Below are positions 16,630 to 25,086 of a stretch of DNA of 64,000 nucleotides, one piece after another; within the stretch, counting starts at the first letter, position 1, and every line of letters begins with the position of its first letter. The notes under the pieces were generated by a model. It saw nothing but the letters and a program-made list of their open reading frames with translations, had not been told where the DNA came from and did no database searches. The position numbers were made by a program, and so were the translations under genes. This DNA is from Candidatus Latescibacterota bacterium (GTDB taxonomy: Bacteria; JAAXHH01): the NCBI GenBank assembly GCA_022822725.1, contig JAJEAN010000007.1:2478543-2542542 (forward strand). Reading direction: 5' to 3'.

Positions 16630-17568
16630 GTGAGAAAGTTAAGCTACCTGCTCATTACAACGCTGTTGGCGATTCCGGCCGGGCCTTCTCTGGCCGGTGT
16701 CGGGCAGGCCGGCGGCCTGTTCCTTCAGATCGCTCCCGACGCGCGGTCCACGGCCATGGGCGAGACCGGCGTTGCTCACGCGCAAGGCGCCCAGGTCCCC
16801 GCGTGGAATCCGGGCGGACTGGGATTCCTGGAGTACAGCGGCGTGTCGGGGACTTATTTCAAATGGTTGCCTTACCTGGCGGACGACCTCTACTACCTGC
16901 ACTTCTCCTACGTGCATCCGGTCGAAGGCATCGGGACCTTCGGCGTCAGCCTTCCCTATCTTTCGCTGGGGGAACAGGAGAGAACCAGCGCGACCGGGGA
17001 CAACCAGGGGACGTTCAAGAGTTCGGACATGGCGGTGTCCTTCTCTTACGGCGCCCTGGTTAACGATCGCCTGGGGGTCGGTTCCAATCTGAAGATCATC
17101 CGGAGCGCCCTGTCCGACGACGACGGGGGGGTGGGCACGAGCTTCGCCCTGGACGTCGGGTTGACGGCCCGTGTCACGCCCCGGTTCACCCTGGCCGGCG
17201 TCGTTCAGAACCTGGGGACGGAAATCAAGTACACGGATTCGAACCAGGGAGATCCGCTCTCCCGGAACCTCAAGGTAGGCGCCGCGCTCAAGGCGCTCGA
17301 AGACGAGTCGAACAGCCTGTTGCTTGCCGTCGACCTCAACCGCATGATGCTGGAGGACAGCGGCAACATCCTGAACGTCGGGCTGGAATACTGGTACCAG
17401 GATCTGATCTCGTTGCGGACGGGGTACGTGCACGACGCGGACGGCGATGTGAAAACGCCCACGTTCGGCGGCGGACTGCAGTGGAATATGTACCGCATCG
17501 ACTTCAGTTACACCACGAGTTCGACGCTCCAGGACATCACCAAGTTCACCATATCAGCCAGGTTCTAG
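16630..17568 (+). CDS. PorV/PorQ-family outer-membrane protein
   Basis: The 312-residue protein has a Sec signal peptide (cut near LAGVGQAG) and the PorV/PorQ signature after it: FLQIAPDARSTAMGETGVAHAQGAQVPAWNPGGL. The rest alternates short amphipathic beta strands to a terminal aromatic strand ending in F, as in a FadL-like 14-stranded barrel. In Bacteroidota such proteins shuttle or anchor type IX secretion cargo; in other phyla the role is open. The start is a GTG 5 bp after GGAGGAG. Confidence 0.85.
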   Translation: MRKLSYLLITTLLAIPAGPSLAGVGQAGGLFLQIAPDARSTAMGETGVAHAQGAQVPAWNPGGLGFLEYSGVSGTYFKWLPYLADDLYYLHFSYVHPVEGIGTFGVSLPYLSLGEQERTSATGDNQGTFKSSDMAVSFSYGALVNDRLGVGSNLKIIRSALSDDDGGVGTSFALDVGLTARVTPRFTLAGVVQNLGTEIKYTDSNQGDPLSRNLKVGAALKALEDESNSLLLAVDLNRMMLEDSGNILNVGLEYWYQDLISLRTGYVHDADGDVKTPTFGGGLQWNMYRIDFSYTTSSTLQDITKFTISARF

Positions 17569-17629
17569 GACAAGACATGGACGGCAGAGATCCGATGGTC
17601 GAACAGGGCAGGATCGGCCGGGTAAACGG

Positions 17630-18502
17630 TTACCCGGAGGGGTCCTGTTTTTCGACCAGCCGGATCTCGAAGACCCGGGGCCACCACTTCCCGGTGACGA
17701 ACAGCCGGTCCCCCGCGGCATCGTAGGCGATGCCGTTGAGCACGTCCACCGTGCCGCCCCCCTCGCTGGTTCCGGCTGATTCGAGCAGTCCCTCCAGGTC
17801 GATCCACCCCGTGACCCGGCCCGTTTCCGGATCGATACGGGCGATACGGTCCTCCTGCCAGATATTGGCGTAGACCTCGCCCTTCACGTACTCCAGTTCG
17901 TTCAGGTTGCGCACCGGGCCGTTCTCGTCCCGCACGACCAGCCTGCCGGTCTCCGCAAAGGTCACTTTGTCGCGGAAGTACAGGTTGGACGACCCGTCGC
18001 TCATGATGAACCGCGCGCCGTCATATGTGATGCCCCATCCCTCGCCGGGGTAGGACACGCTTCGCAACAGCTCGAAACTCTCCCGGTCGTAGATGAAACC
18101 GACACCCGATTTCCAGGTGAGCTGGATGATCTTGTCGTCGTAGAGAGCGAGCCCTTCCCCGAAGATCGTCGCGGACAGCCGGCGGATCCGTTCCACCGCG
18201 CCGGTCCGCAGCGCCACCCGGCGCAGGGAGGACAGGCCGTAGTTCCCGGTACTCTCGTACAGCGTTTCGCCCTCGATCGCCAGGCCCTGGGTAAAGGCGC
18301 CGGTATCGTGGGGGTAAGTCCGGACCACCTCGTAAGCATAGGACTTCGCCGCGGCGGCCGTGGTGCCGATGCCCGATTGTGTCTCGGTACGGTTGGCGTT
18401 CGAATTCGTCGGTTCGGTACAGGCGGCGACGCCGGACAGGGCGGCGCCGGACAGGAACAGGACCGCGAGGCTGACCAGGAGGGCGAAGGGGTTCCGTTTC
18501 AT
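17630..18502 (-). CDS. Glutaminyl-peptide cyclotransferase (glutamine cyclotransferase family), lipoprotein
   Basis: The 290-residue protein has a signal sequence ending LSGVAAC, a lipobox with acyl Cys28. The mature part is the plant/bacterial-type beta-propeller glutamine cyclotransferase: YPHDTGAFTQGLAIEGETLYESTGNYGLS, FGEGLALYDDKIIQLTWK, LNELEYVKGEVYANIWQ and a closing LNGIAYDAAGDRLFVTGKWWP. The family forms N-terminal pyroglutamate on exported peptides. It is convergent with the PorV-like gene and directly downstream of the GNAT gene. Confidence 0.92.
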   Translation of the reverse strand: MKRNPFALLVSLAVLFLSGAALSGVAACTEPTNSNANRTETQSGIGTTAAAAKSYAYEVVRTYPHDTGAFTQGLAIEGETLYESTGNYGLSSLRRVALRTGAVERIRRLSATIFGEGLALYDDKIIQLTWKSGVGFIYDRESFELLRSVSYPGEGWGITYDGARFIMSDGSSNLYFRDKVTFAETGRLVVRDENGPVRNLNELEYVKGEVYANIWQEDRIARIDPETGRVTGWIDLEGLLESAGTSEGGGTVDVLNGIAYDAAGDRLFVTGKWWPRVFEIRLVEKQDPSG

Positions 18503-18505
18503 GGG

Positions 18506-19000
18506 TTAAGGTTCCTGCAACTTCCGGTACATGATGTGTACATCCACGAGGCCGTGTTCAGGATGATTGAACGCGGCAGGCACGGTGCCGATGATGGAGA
18601 AGCCCAGGTCCCGCCAGAGTGCGACGGCCCGCTGGTTCGTGCCGACGACCATGTTGAACTGCATGGACAGGAATCCCGCGCGGCGCGCCTCTTCGAGGGC
18701 GTGGGTCCCCATGGCCCGGCCCACGCCGCGTCCCTGGATATCCGGATCGACCATGAACCCCGCGTTCGCCACGTGGGCGCCCTGTCCCGGCTGGTTGGGA
18801 CGTAAAAAGTAGGTACCCACCACCTTCCGCCCCTCGAGCGCGACGTAGGTCCGGTTCGGCGGCACCATCCACAGCGCGCGGGCCTGGTCCCTGTCCGTGT
18901 CGGGCGGATAGGGATAGGTGTCGGCGGACCGAACGACCCGGTGGAAGATGGTCCAGATGGCTTCGAAGTCGTCTTCGCCGGCCCGGCGTAACCGGATCAT
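18506..19000 (-). CDS. GNAT-family N-acetyltransferase
   Basis: The 164-residue protein starts at MIRLRRAGEDDFEAIW. The acetyl-CoA-binding motif A is GFMVDPDIQGRGVGRAMGTHALEEAR and motif B includes QFNMVVGTNQRAVALWRDLGF. The acceptor is unknown. Its ATG overlaps the stop of the ankyrin gene (ATGA), so the two are translationally coupled. Confidence 0.9.
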   Translation of the reverse strand: MIRLRRAGEDDFEAIWTIFHRVVRSADTYPYPPDTDRDQARALWMVPPNRTYVALEGRKVVGTYFLRPNQPGQGAHVANAGFMVDPDIQGRGVGRAMGTHALEEARRAGFLSMQFNMVVGTNQRAVALWRDLGFSIIGTVPAAFNHPEHGLVDVHIMYRKLQEP

Positions 19001-20064
19001 CGGCTTCTTCTTTCCTGGAGCATGGATTCGATGGCCTTCCTCTTCCGGTCGCGGGCAATGTCCAGCGCCGTTGCGCCCTCCCCGTCCCTGATCTCCGGAT
19101 CGGCCCCCTGGTCGAGCAGGTAGGTTACGAATGCCTTCCCGGCGCCGCGGACGGCGCACCAGTGCAGCGCGGTGCGTCCGCGGTGATCGTCCACGGCGTT
19201 CACGTTGGCGCCGCGATCGACCAGGAAACGGGCCATGTTGTAACTGCCGTACTGCACCAGTTCGCTCAGGGTGTCGTCCACCGCGGGATGCCGGATGTCC
19301 GCCCCCGCCGCCAGCAGCATTTCCACGGAATCGTAGTCCATGTTCCACAGGGCGTTGACCAGGCCGGGATCGGGTTTCGCGCCGGCGTCCAATAGCGCCT
19401 GCATCATGGCCGGGTTGCCGATGGCGGAGGTCAGCGCTGGGGGAGGCCGGTTGACCTCGGCGCCGCGCTGCAGGAGCAATTCGACGATCTCCTCAAGGCG
19501 GGCGGCGACTGCCGCGTCGTCCCGGCCCGCGCCGGAAGCCGCGGCGTAGTTCAGGGGACGCCACCGGTTCTCGTCCACCACGCCTGCCAGGCTTTCGTCC
19601 CCGTCCAGGAGCGCCCGGACGCGATCCGCCTCGCCCAGGGCCGCGCTGGTGAATATATCCCAAGATTCGATGTATTCGCGGAGCACCGGCAGGAACCGGA
19701 TCTCCCCGCCCACGGCGGCGAGACAGGGCGCCGTCATGCGGCCGTGGCCGCCCCGCAGGTCGATGCGCGCGCCGAGTTCGAGGAGGACGCGCACGGTATC
19801 CACGTGGTGCGGACCTTTGGGTATCGTCTTCTTGTGCTCCAGCACGCGGTGCAGCGGCCGGTGCCGATGGTTGTTGCGGCTGATCACGTTGGGATCGGCG
19901 CCGTGTTCGACCAGGAGCCTGACAAGCTCCGTACTCCCCGTGAAGGCGGCCGTCATGATGGGCTGCCAGTGCCGGGCGGCCGCCGGGTCTTCCTTCAGCA
20001 GGGCTTTCGCGGCGTCCACGTCGCCGGACCAGGCCGCACTCGTCAGTTGCTTTTCCAGGGCCAT
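18997..20064 (-). CDS. Ankyrin-repeat protein
   Basis: The 355-residue protein is built of ankyrin repeats, for example GSTELVRLLVEHGADPNVIS, DTVRVLLELGARIDLRGGHGRMTAPCLAAVGG and GRTALHWCAVRGAGKAFVTYLLDQGADPE. There is no signal peptide and no catalytic domain, so it is probably a cytoplasmic protein-interaction scaffold. A GGAGG ribosome site lies 9 bp before the ATG. It is coupled to the GNAT gene. Confidence 0.92.
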   Translation of the reverse strand: MALEKQLTSAAWSGDVDAAKALLKEDPAAARHWQPIMTAAFTGSTELVRLLVEHGADPNVISRNNHRHRPLHRVLEHKKTIPKGPHHVDTVRVLLELGARIDLRGGHGRMTAPCLAAVGGEIRFLPVLREYIESWDIFTSAALGEADRVRALLDGDESLAGVVDENRWRPLNYAAASGAGRDDAAVAARLEEIVELLLQRGAEVNRPPPALTSAIGNPAMMQALLDAGAKPDPGLVNALWNMDYDSVEMLLAAGADIRHPAVDDTLSELVQYGSYNMARFLVDRGANVNAVDDHRGRTALHWCAVRGAGKAFVTYLLDQGADPEIRDGEGATALDIARDRKRKAIESMLQERRSR

Positions 20065-20092
20065 TTACCTCGACCTCCGTTTCCTCAATACC

Positions 20093-21145
20093 TCACGACC
20101 ACCTTACGGCCACCTTGATCACTTCATCGGGCGCGTGCCGCATCTTGCCGTAGGCTTCCGGCAATTCGTCGGGCGTCACGACGGGATCGGGCAGACCGTG
20201 TGGATGGAGCGTGCCCTCCCGGAAGAGGCGGACCAGGGTCTCGAAGATCCGGTCCTCTTCCCAGAACAGGTTCCGTTGCGGGTGGCTGCAGGCCCGTGCC
20301 GAGACGATGTCGATCTGGTTGAAATGGAACTCCTCGCCCAGGTATAGTCCCTTCGCGTCCCCCAGGTAGAAGGCCAGGGGTACCACCCGGCCCGCGTACC
20401 GGGTGGCCCGGATCGCCTGGTTGAGCGCGTGGTAGCTCCCGCTGGCCTCGATGGCGACGTCCGCGCCGTGTTCGAGCCATTCCCGGGAGGCCATGCCGAA
20501 ATCGCCGACCTCCTTCGGATCGACCGCCAGGGTCGCACCGTGCCGCAGGGCCAGTTCGCGCCGGCGGGCGATCGGGTCCACCGCCACCACGACGACCGCG
20601 CCGGACAGCCGGGCCAGCTGGACGGTGAAGAGCCCGATGGCACCCATGCCGAAGACGATGACCCGTTCACCGATCCGCACCTGGCCGTCCCGCACGGCCG
20701 CCAGGGCGAAGTCGGCGGGATCCATGCAGCAGGCGGCCTCTTCGGTAAACCCGGGAAGCAGTGGTTTGAAATGACGGCCCTGCTGGACCGTCCTGAACCC
20801 GCCGTAGCCATACACCCGGTCGCCCTCCTTCAGGTCTTCGACTTCCCTGCCGGCGGCCATGACCGTACCCACGGTCGTATTGCCTACGGGCTTCCAGGCC
20901 GTCGGATCGTAAGGACGGGTCCGCGACCGGTCGAAGACCCGGCCGGCCGGATCCATGGGTACGCTGCAGTAGATGGATTCTCCCGTAATCTCGCCCTTCT
21001 CCGTCCCGTGTTTCGCGGCGGTGAGTTCGCTGCGGACACGGACTTCGTCGGGACCGAGTTCGCCAAGCGTATAGGATTCCCAACGAGGTTCGAAGGCGTT
21101 GTTGCAGACGAGTTGCCGCAGCTCGATGCCATCCACGGTGGCCAT
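20093..21145 (-). CDS. Zinc-type medium-chain alcohol dehydrogenase family protein
   Basis: The 350-residue MDR-superfamily protein has a GroES-like N-terminal half and a Rossmann half. The cofactor motif is VFGMGAIGLFTVQLARLSGAVVVVAVD and the acidic VDP after strand 2 suggests NAD. The N-terminal catalytic region (TAAKHGTEKGEI…CSVPMDPAGRV) lacks the usual structural-zinc four-cysteine lobe. These enzymes are often labelled L-threonine or L-idonate dehydrogenase-like; the substrate is unknown. GGGAGGGAAG precedes the ATG. Confidence 0.85.
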   Translation of the reverse strand: MATVDGIELRQLVCNNAFEPRWESYTLGELGPDEVRVRSELTAAKHGTEKGEITGESIYCSVPMDPAGRVFDRSRTRPYDPTAWKPVGNTTVGTVMAAGREVEDLKEGDRVYGYGGFRTVQQGRHFKPLLPGFTEEAACCMDPADFALAAVRDGQVRIGERVIVFGMGAIGLFTVQLARLSGAVVVVAVDPIARRRELALRHGATLAVDPKEVGDFGMASREWLEHGADVAIEASGSYHALNQAIRATRYAGRVVPLAFYLGDAKGLYLGEEFHFNQIDIVSARACSHPQRNLFWEEDRIFETLVRLFREGTLHPHGLPDPVVTPDELPEAYGKMRHAPDEVIKVAVRWS

Positions 21146-21235
21146 GCTTCCCTCCCATGCCTGTCGGCCCGATGCCAGTCTGCCTTGCGATGCCTGCCTA
21201 CCCGATGCCGGCCGCCTTACGGTGCTACGGGTAGA

Positions 21236-22765
21236 TCAGGTCCATATCGGTTTCATCTTGTATGCCCGGAGCGACCGGACCCGGCTGTCGACGCCCTGGG
21301 AGCGAAAGGACACGCCCGTGCTGTCCGGCCGGTCGGGGTAGACCCGCAGCGCGACGCACTGGCGGCCGTTGGCGAAGACCTCCACGACGCTCCGGTCCAC
21401 GAAGACCCGTAATTTGAGCGTTTCGTCTTCTTCCAGCGCCAGCGGCGCGGTCTCGGGCGCGCGGGACAGGACGTCGGGCGCGGTGGACGCGTAGGAGGTA
21501 TCGACAGAGAGCAGGCTCTTGCCCCGGAACCCGCGGCCCCGGTAGAAGGCGATGCGCGTGAATTCCTCCCGGTCCGGCGACCGCAGCACGTTCATCTCCA
21601 CCATGGGCGACGAACCCGGGTCGATTTCCACCTCGAATTCCATGGTATTGCCGCCCTTCGGCGTGGGCAGGACGACCTCCCGGTTGGCCGGCAGGTCAAA
21701 GGCATCGAACCGGATCGGGGCTTCCCGCAGCGATTCGAGGGCCTCGACCGGCTCCTGGTAAAGGTCGTCGCCGTCGACGGTCAGGCGCCTTGGCAGGGAC
21801 ATGATCTGGTTCCAGCCCTTCGTCGGCTTGCCGTGGTTCATGTTGAAGATCGCCACGAGTCCGCCCTTCCCGTCCGGCGTGGCCGAAGGCGCGTGGAGCC
21901 CGGACGGTTTGTACGCGCCGAAATTGAACTTGGCGCCGTAGGTCACGACGAACTTGTCCCGCTCCGTGTCATAGTCGCCAATCAGGTACTGGGGGCCGCT
22001 CATGTGGCTGAAGAAAAGCAGGATGTGGCGGTCGCCGATGGGCCAGAAATAGGGACAGGCGCCGTCGTCTCCCACCAGGGTGTAGTCGTCGTCCTCGACG
22101 AAGGGATGGAGGTAGGTCCAACGGGCCAGGTCCTCGGAGCGGAACAGGTAGTTGGCCCGTCTCGGCTTGCCGGCCGGTCCCTCGGGCTTGGTGCCCGCAG
22201 AGAGCGAATAGTAGACCCCGTCCTTCTTCCAGATACACGGATCGAACACGTTGTACGGCGCGGGCGGTCCGTCCTTCGGGGGCATGGGGATGACGGCCTG
22301 TCCCGTGACCTTCTCCCAGTTGAGGAGCATGGGATCGCTGGAAACGGCAACCATGTTGCCAGCCACCGTCCCGTGGTACATGGCGATCACCCGGTCTTCC
22401 TCCACCAGCGTGGCGCCCGAGTAACAGCAGCGCTCCGGGTTGGGATAGATGCAGTAGGGCAGATCACGCCAGTGGACGAGGTTGTCCGATATGGCGTGCC
22501 CCCAGTGCTGCCGCGTGTCCTCGGGCGGGTAGGCCTGGTAGAAAAGATGCCAGCGTCCCCGCCAGAAGCACAGGCCGTTGGGGTCGTTGAGCATGGCCTC
22601 CGGATTCACGTAGTGGTACGTAGGCCGGTGGGGATCCCCCTCGTAGCTCCTGCGGGACGCGTTCAGGCGCTGCAGGAGCGGGTTGTCCGCCAGCGCGGCC
22701 TCCTGTGCCTCGAGCGAATCGGTGGGAAAGGTATAGTAGGGAACCAGGGAAGTGTAGTCTTCCAT
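21236..22765 (-). CDS. Glycoside hydrolase family 32 protein
   Basis: The 509-residue protein has the five-bladed propeller and C-terminal beta sandwich of GH32 (invertase, levanase, sucrose-6-phosphate hydrolase). The nucleophile motif NDPNG is at residues 60-64. The stabiliser motif RDP appears as FDP (174-176). The acid/base motif ECP appears as ACP (GDDGACPYFWPIG, Ala236). The C-terminal DRSVVEVFANG is the usual GH32C signature. No signal peptide is seen. The acid/base Glu is therefore not at its normal place, and activity on ordinary fructosides is doubtful. Confidence 0.88.
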   Translation of the reverse strand: MEDYTSLVPYYTFPTDSLEAQEAALADNPLLQRLNASRRSYEGDPHRPTYHYVNPEAMLNDPNGLCFWRGRWHLFYQAYPPEDTRQHWGHAISDNLVHWRDLPYCIYPNPERCCYSGATLVEEDRVIAMYHGTVAGNMVAVSSDPMLLNWEKVTGQAVIPMPPKDGPPAPYNVFDPCIWKKDGVYYSLSAGTKPEGPAGKPRRANYLFRSEDLARWTYLHPFVEDDDYTLVGDDGACPYFWPIGDRHILLFFSHMSGPQYLIGDYDTERDKFVVTYGAKFNFGAYKPSGLHAPSATPDGKGGLVAIFNMNHGKPTKGWNQIMSLPRRLTVDGDDLYQEPVEALESLREAPIRFDAFDLPANREVVLPTPKGGNTMEFEVEIDPGSSPMVEMNVLRSPDREEFTRIAFYRGRGFRGKSLLSVDTSYASTAPDVLSRAPETAPLALEEDETLKLRVFVDRSVVEVFANGRQCVALRVYPDRPDSTGVSFRSQGVDSRVRSLRAYKMKPIWT

Positions 22766-22857
22766 GATGCGCTCCAGTCTGTGGAACGATAGCTCCTGGT
22801 GGTTTCTTGTGCATCTCCAGGTCCAGACGTCTCATCACCGGACACTGCGGCGCGGCG

Positions 22858-23823
22858 CTAAAGGCCGGATACCTCGGACACCCAGGAATCGACCAGGTAC
22901 CGGGCGATGGAATCTCGGCGCGGCAGGGCGCACGCGACCGACTCGTCGCCCCACTCGCCGAAACCTCGGACCTCTTCGGCGGTGAACCACCGCGCCTCCA
23001 CGAGTTCCTCCGTGTTCACCACGATCTCGGTCGTCTCGGCCCGCGCGCGGAATCCCAGCATCAGCGAAGAGGGGAAGGGCCAGGGCTGGGACGCCTGGTA
23101 ATATGCCGCGCTCACGCGGACGCCGACCTCTTCGAACACCTCCCGGACCACGGTTTCCTCCAGGCTTTCCCCCGGTTCCGTGTATCCGGAAAGGGTGGAA
23201 AACACGTTCGGCGGCGGCCTGTGGTGGTTGCCCAGGAGACACATGGGCGGGCGGCCGTCATCCGGCCGGTATTCCACCAGCGTAATCACCGCCGGGTCGA
23301 TGCGGGGAAAGACGTTCCTGCCGCATTCCGCGTTCGTGCACCGGCGCCGGTGGCCTCCTTCCCGGCTCTTGGTGGCGTGGCCGCAACGGCCGCAATACCT
23401 GTTCTCGCGGTGCCAGTACAACATCCCCCGCGCATACGCCATCAGCGCGGCCTCGCGTGCATCGATGGACGGACCGCCGCGCCAGAGGTCCTGAAACCGC
23501 CCCCGGCCCCCTGCCGCCGCGACCGCCTCCGCTTCATCGGAACCCGAGAGGTCCACCGCGAAGAAGGCGCGGTCTCCTTCCAAACCCAGGAAAACGGTTT
23601 CGCAACCGGCCGCCAGTACGTCCTGGCCGGACGGCCCCCCACAGATGACGGCGGACGGAAGGGACGCCCCATGCCCGTCATCGATCAGGCTCAGGTCGCG
23701 CCAGACGGGTATGAAGCGGGTATCGTCCCGAGCCAACCGCCCGGCGAGCCACTCCGGATCGCCACGCCGTTCATCCGCCCGGTCCAACGGGACGTCCGCA
23801 AATTTGAGCACCGGATTGTCCAT
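22858..23823 (-). CDS. nudC: NADH pyrophosphatase NudC
   Basis: It hydrolyses NADH to NMNH and AMP and can remove NAD caps from RNA. The 321-residue protein has the zinc ribbon CGRCG…CTNAECG, then VFPRIDPAVITLVEY and the Nudix box GYTEPGESLEETVVREVFEEVGV, followed by the NudC motif SQPWPFPSSLMLGF. The start is taken at the ATG opening MDNPVLKFADVP; a GTG six codons earlier is possible but has no ribosome site. Confidence 0.95.
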   Translation of the reverse strand: MDNPVLKFADVPLDRADERRGDPEWLAGRLARDDTRFIPVWRDLSLIDDGHGASLPSAVICGGPSGQDVLAAGCETVFLGLEGDRAFFAVDLSGSDEAEAVAAAGGRGRFQDLWRGGPSIDAREAALMAYARGMLYWHRENRYCGRCGHATKSREGGHRRRCTNAECGRNVFPRIDPAVITLVEYRPDDGRPPMCLLGNHHRPPPNVFSTLSGYTEPGESLEETVVREVFEEVGVRVSAAYYQASQPWPFPSSLMLGFRARAETTEIVVNTEELVEARWFTAEEVRGFGEWGDESVACALPRRDSIARYLVDSWVSEVSGL

Positions 23824-23865
23824 GGGATCCGTGTCTCGCACCGGCGCACGATCTGCCTGGTCCGG

Positions 23866-25086
23866 CTACATTACCGCTTCCAGCGTGTTGATGAAGGCCT
23901 CGTTCTCGTCCGGGGTGCCGACGGTCACGCGCAAATGCCCCTTCAGCCCCCACCACATGGCGTCGCCGATCCAGACGTTGCGCTCCTGGAGCGCGCTGAA
24001 CACGGATTCGGCCCGGTCCCCGAGCCTGAACAGGACGAAACAGGCATCACTGGGCGTATACGGGATACCCAGCCGTTCGAAGGCCGCCCCCAGGTAGGTC
24101 TTGCCTTCTGCCACCGACCTCCGGCTGCGCGCGTAGTGCGTGTGGTCGTCGAGCGCGGCGATGGCGGCGTATAGACCCAGGTTGCTCGGCGGGCCGCCCA
24201 GGTTGTAAAGCGACAGCTTCCGTCCCAACCGGGGCGAGAGCGCGGCGTACCCGACGCGCATGCCCGCCAGGCCGTAGATCTTGGAGAATGTCCGGGATAC
24301 GATCACGTTGTCGTATTCGAGCGTCAGGTGCATCGCGTCGCGGTAGCCGGGATCGGTCGTGTAGTCGATATACGCTTCGTCGATGAAGACCGTAACGTGA
24401 GACGGCACGGACCGGACGAAATCCGCCAGCGCGTCATGGTCCACCACCGTGCTGGTGGGATTGCTGGGATTCGTAACGACCACGACTGTGGTGTTGTCGT
24501 TGATCCTCTCGTACATGGCGTTCAGGTTGTGCCGCAGGTCCCGGGTCAGGCGGACGTAGTTGATCTTGACGTCGGCGCCTTCTTCTTCTTTGAACCGTCT
24601 CCAGACTTCCGCGGTGTCGAAGTAGGCGGGCTGGGCCTGGACCAGTTCCGCCTTGTCCCGGACCGTCGCCAGGCCCACGGCGTGAAGGATCATGCTGGAA
24701 CCCGCGCTGAGGGCCAGCCGGCGGTTTTTCGTCACCTCTTCCCAGTTGTCCCACGTCGTCTCGGTGACCGGCAGGCCGTGCTTCCGTTCGAGGGTGTTGA
24801 TCAGGACTTCCAACGGGTCCGGCGTGGAACTCCAGTGATAGCGGTTGACGCCGAACATGCGCGCGGCGACCGCCTCGACCGCCCGCGGAGACGGTCCCAG
24901 GGGGTTCTCGTTGGAGGACAGGTTCACGTAGCCGGGCGGGATGCCGTGACCCTGGATGTCCTCCGGTTTCTTGCCCGTCACCAGGGCCTGCGCCATGACA
25001 AGGGGATCGACGGACAGGGCAGCCAGTCCTCCAAGCATCGTTCCGCCGATGAACCCACGGCGCGAGAGGTTGGTATCAGGTTTCAT
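23866..25086 (-). CDS. Tat-exported histidinol-phosphate aminotransferase-like protein
   Basis: The 406-residue fold-type I aminotransferase is closest to HisC. It has LSSNENPLGPSPRAVEAVA, the PLP-stacking and phosphate segment SAGSSMILHAVG, VVTNPSNPTSTVV, a catalytic Lys in SRTFSKIYGLAGMRVGYA and a late RVTVGTPDENEAFI. Unusually for a cytosolic enzyme it begins with a twin-arginine leader, NLSRRGFIGGTMLGGLAAL. AAAGGAG precedes the start. Its ATG overlaps the stop of the upstream class III aminotransferase. Substrate and location in the periplasm are inferred. Confidence 0.88.
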   Translation of the reverse strand: MKPDTNLSRRGFIGGTMLGGLAALSVDPLVMAQALVTGKKPEDIQGHGIPPGYVNLSSNENPLGPSPRAVEAVAARMFGVNRYHWSSTPDPLEVLINTLERKHGLPVTETTWDNWEEVTKNRRLALSAGSSMILHAVGLATVRDKAELVQAQPAYFDTAEVWRRFKEEEGADVKINYVRLTRDLRHNLNAMYERINDNTTVVVVTNPSNPTSTVVDHDALADFVRSVPSHVTVFIDEAYIDYTTDPGYRDAMHLTLEYDNVIVSRTFSKIYGLAGMRVGYAALSPRLGRKLSLYNLGGPPSNLGLYAAIAALDDHTHYARSRRSVAEGKTYLGAAFERLGIPYTPSDACFVLFRLGDRAESVFSALQERNVWIGDAMWWGLKGHLRVTVGTPDENEAFINTLEAVM

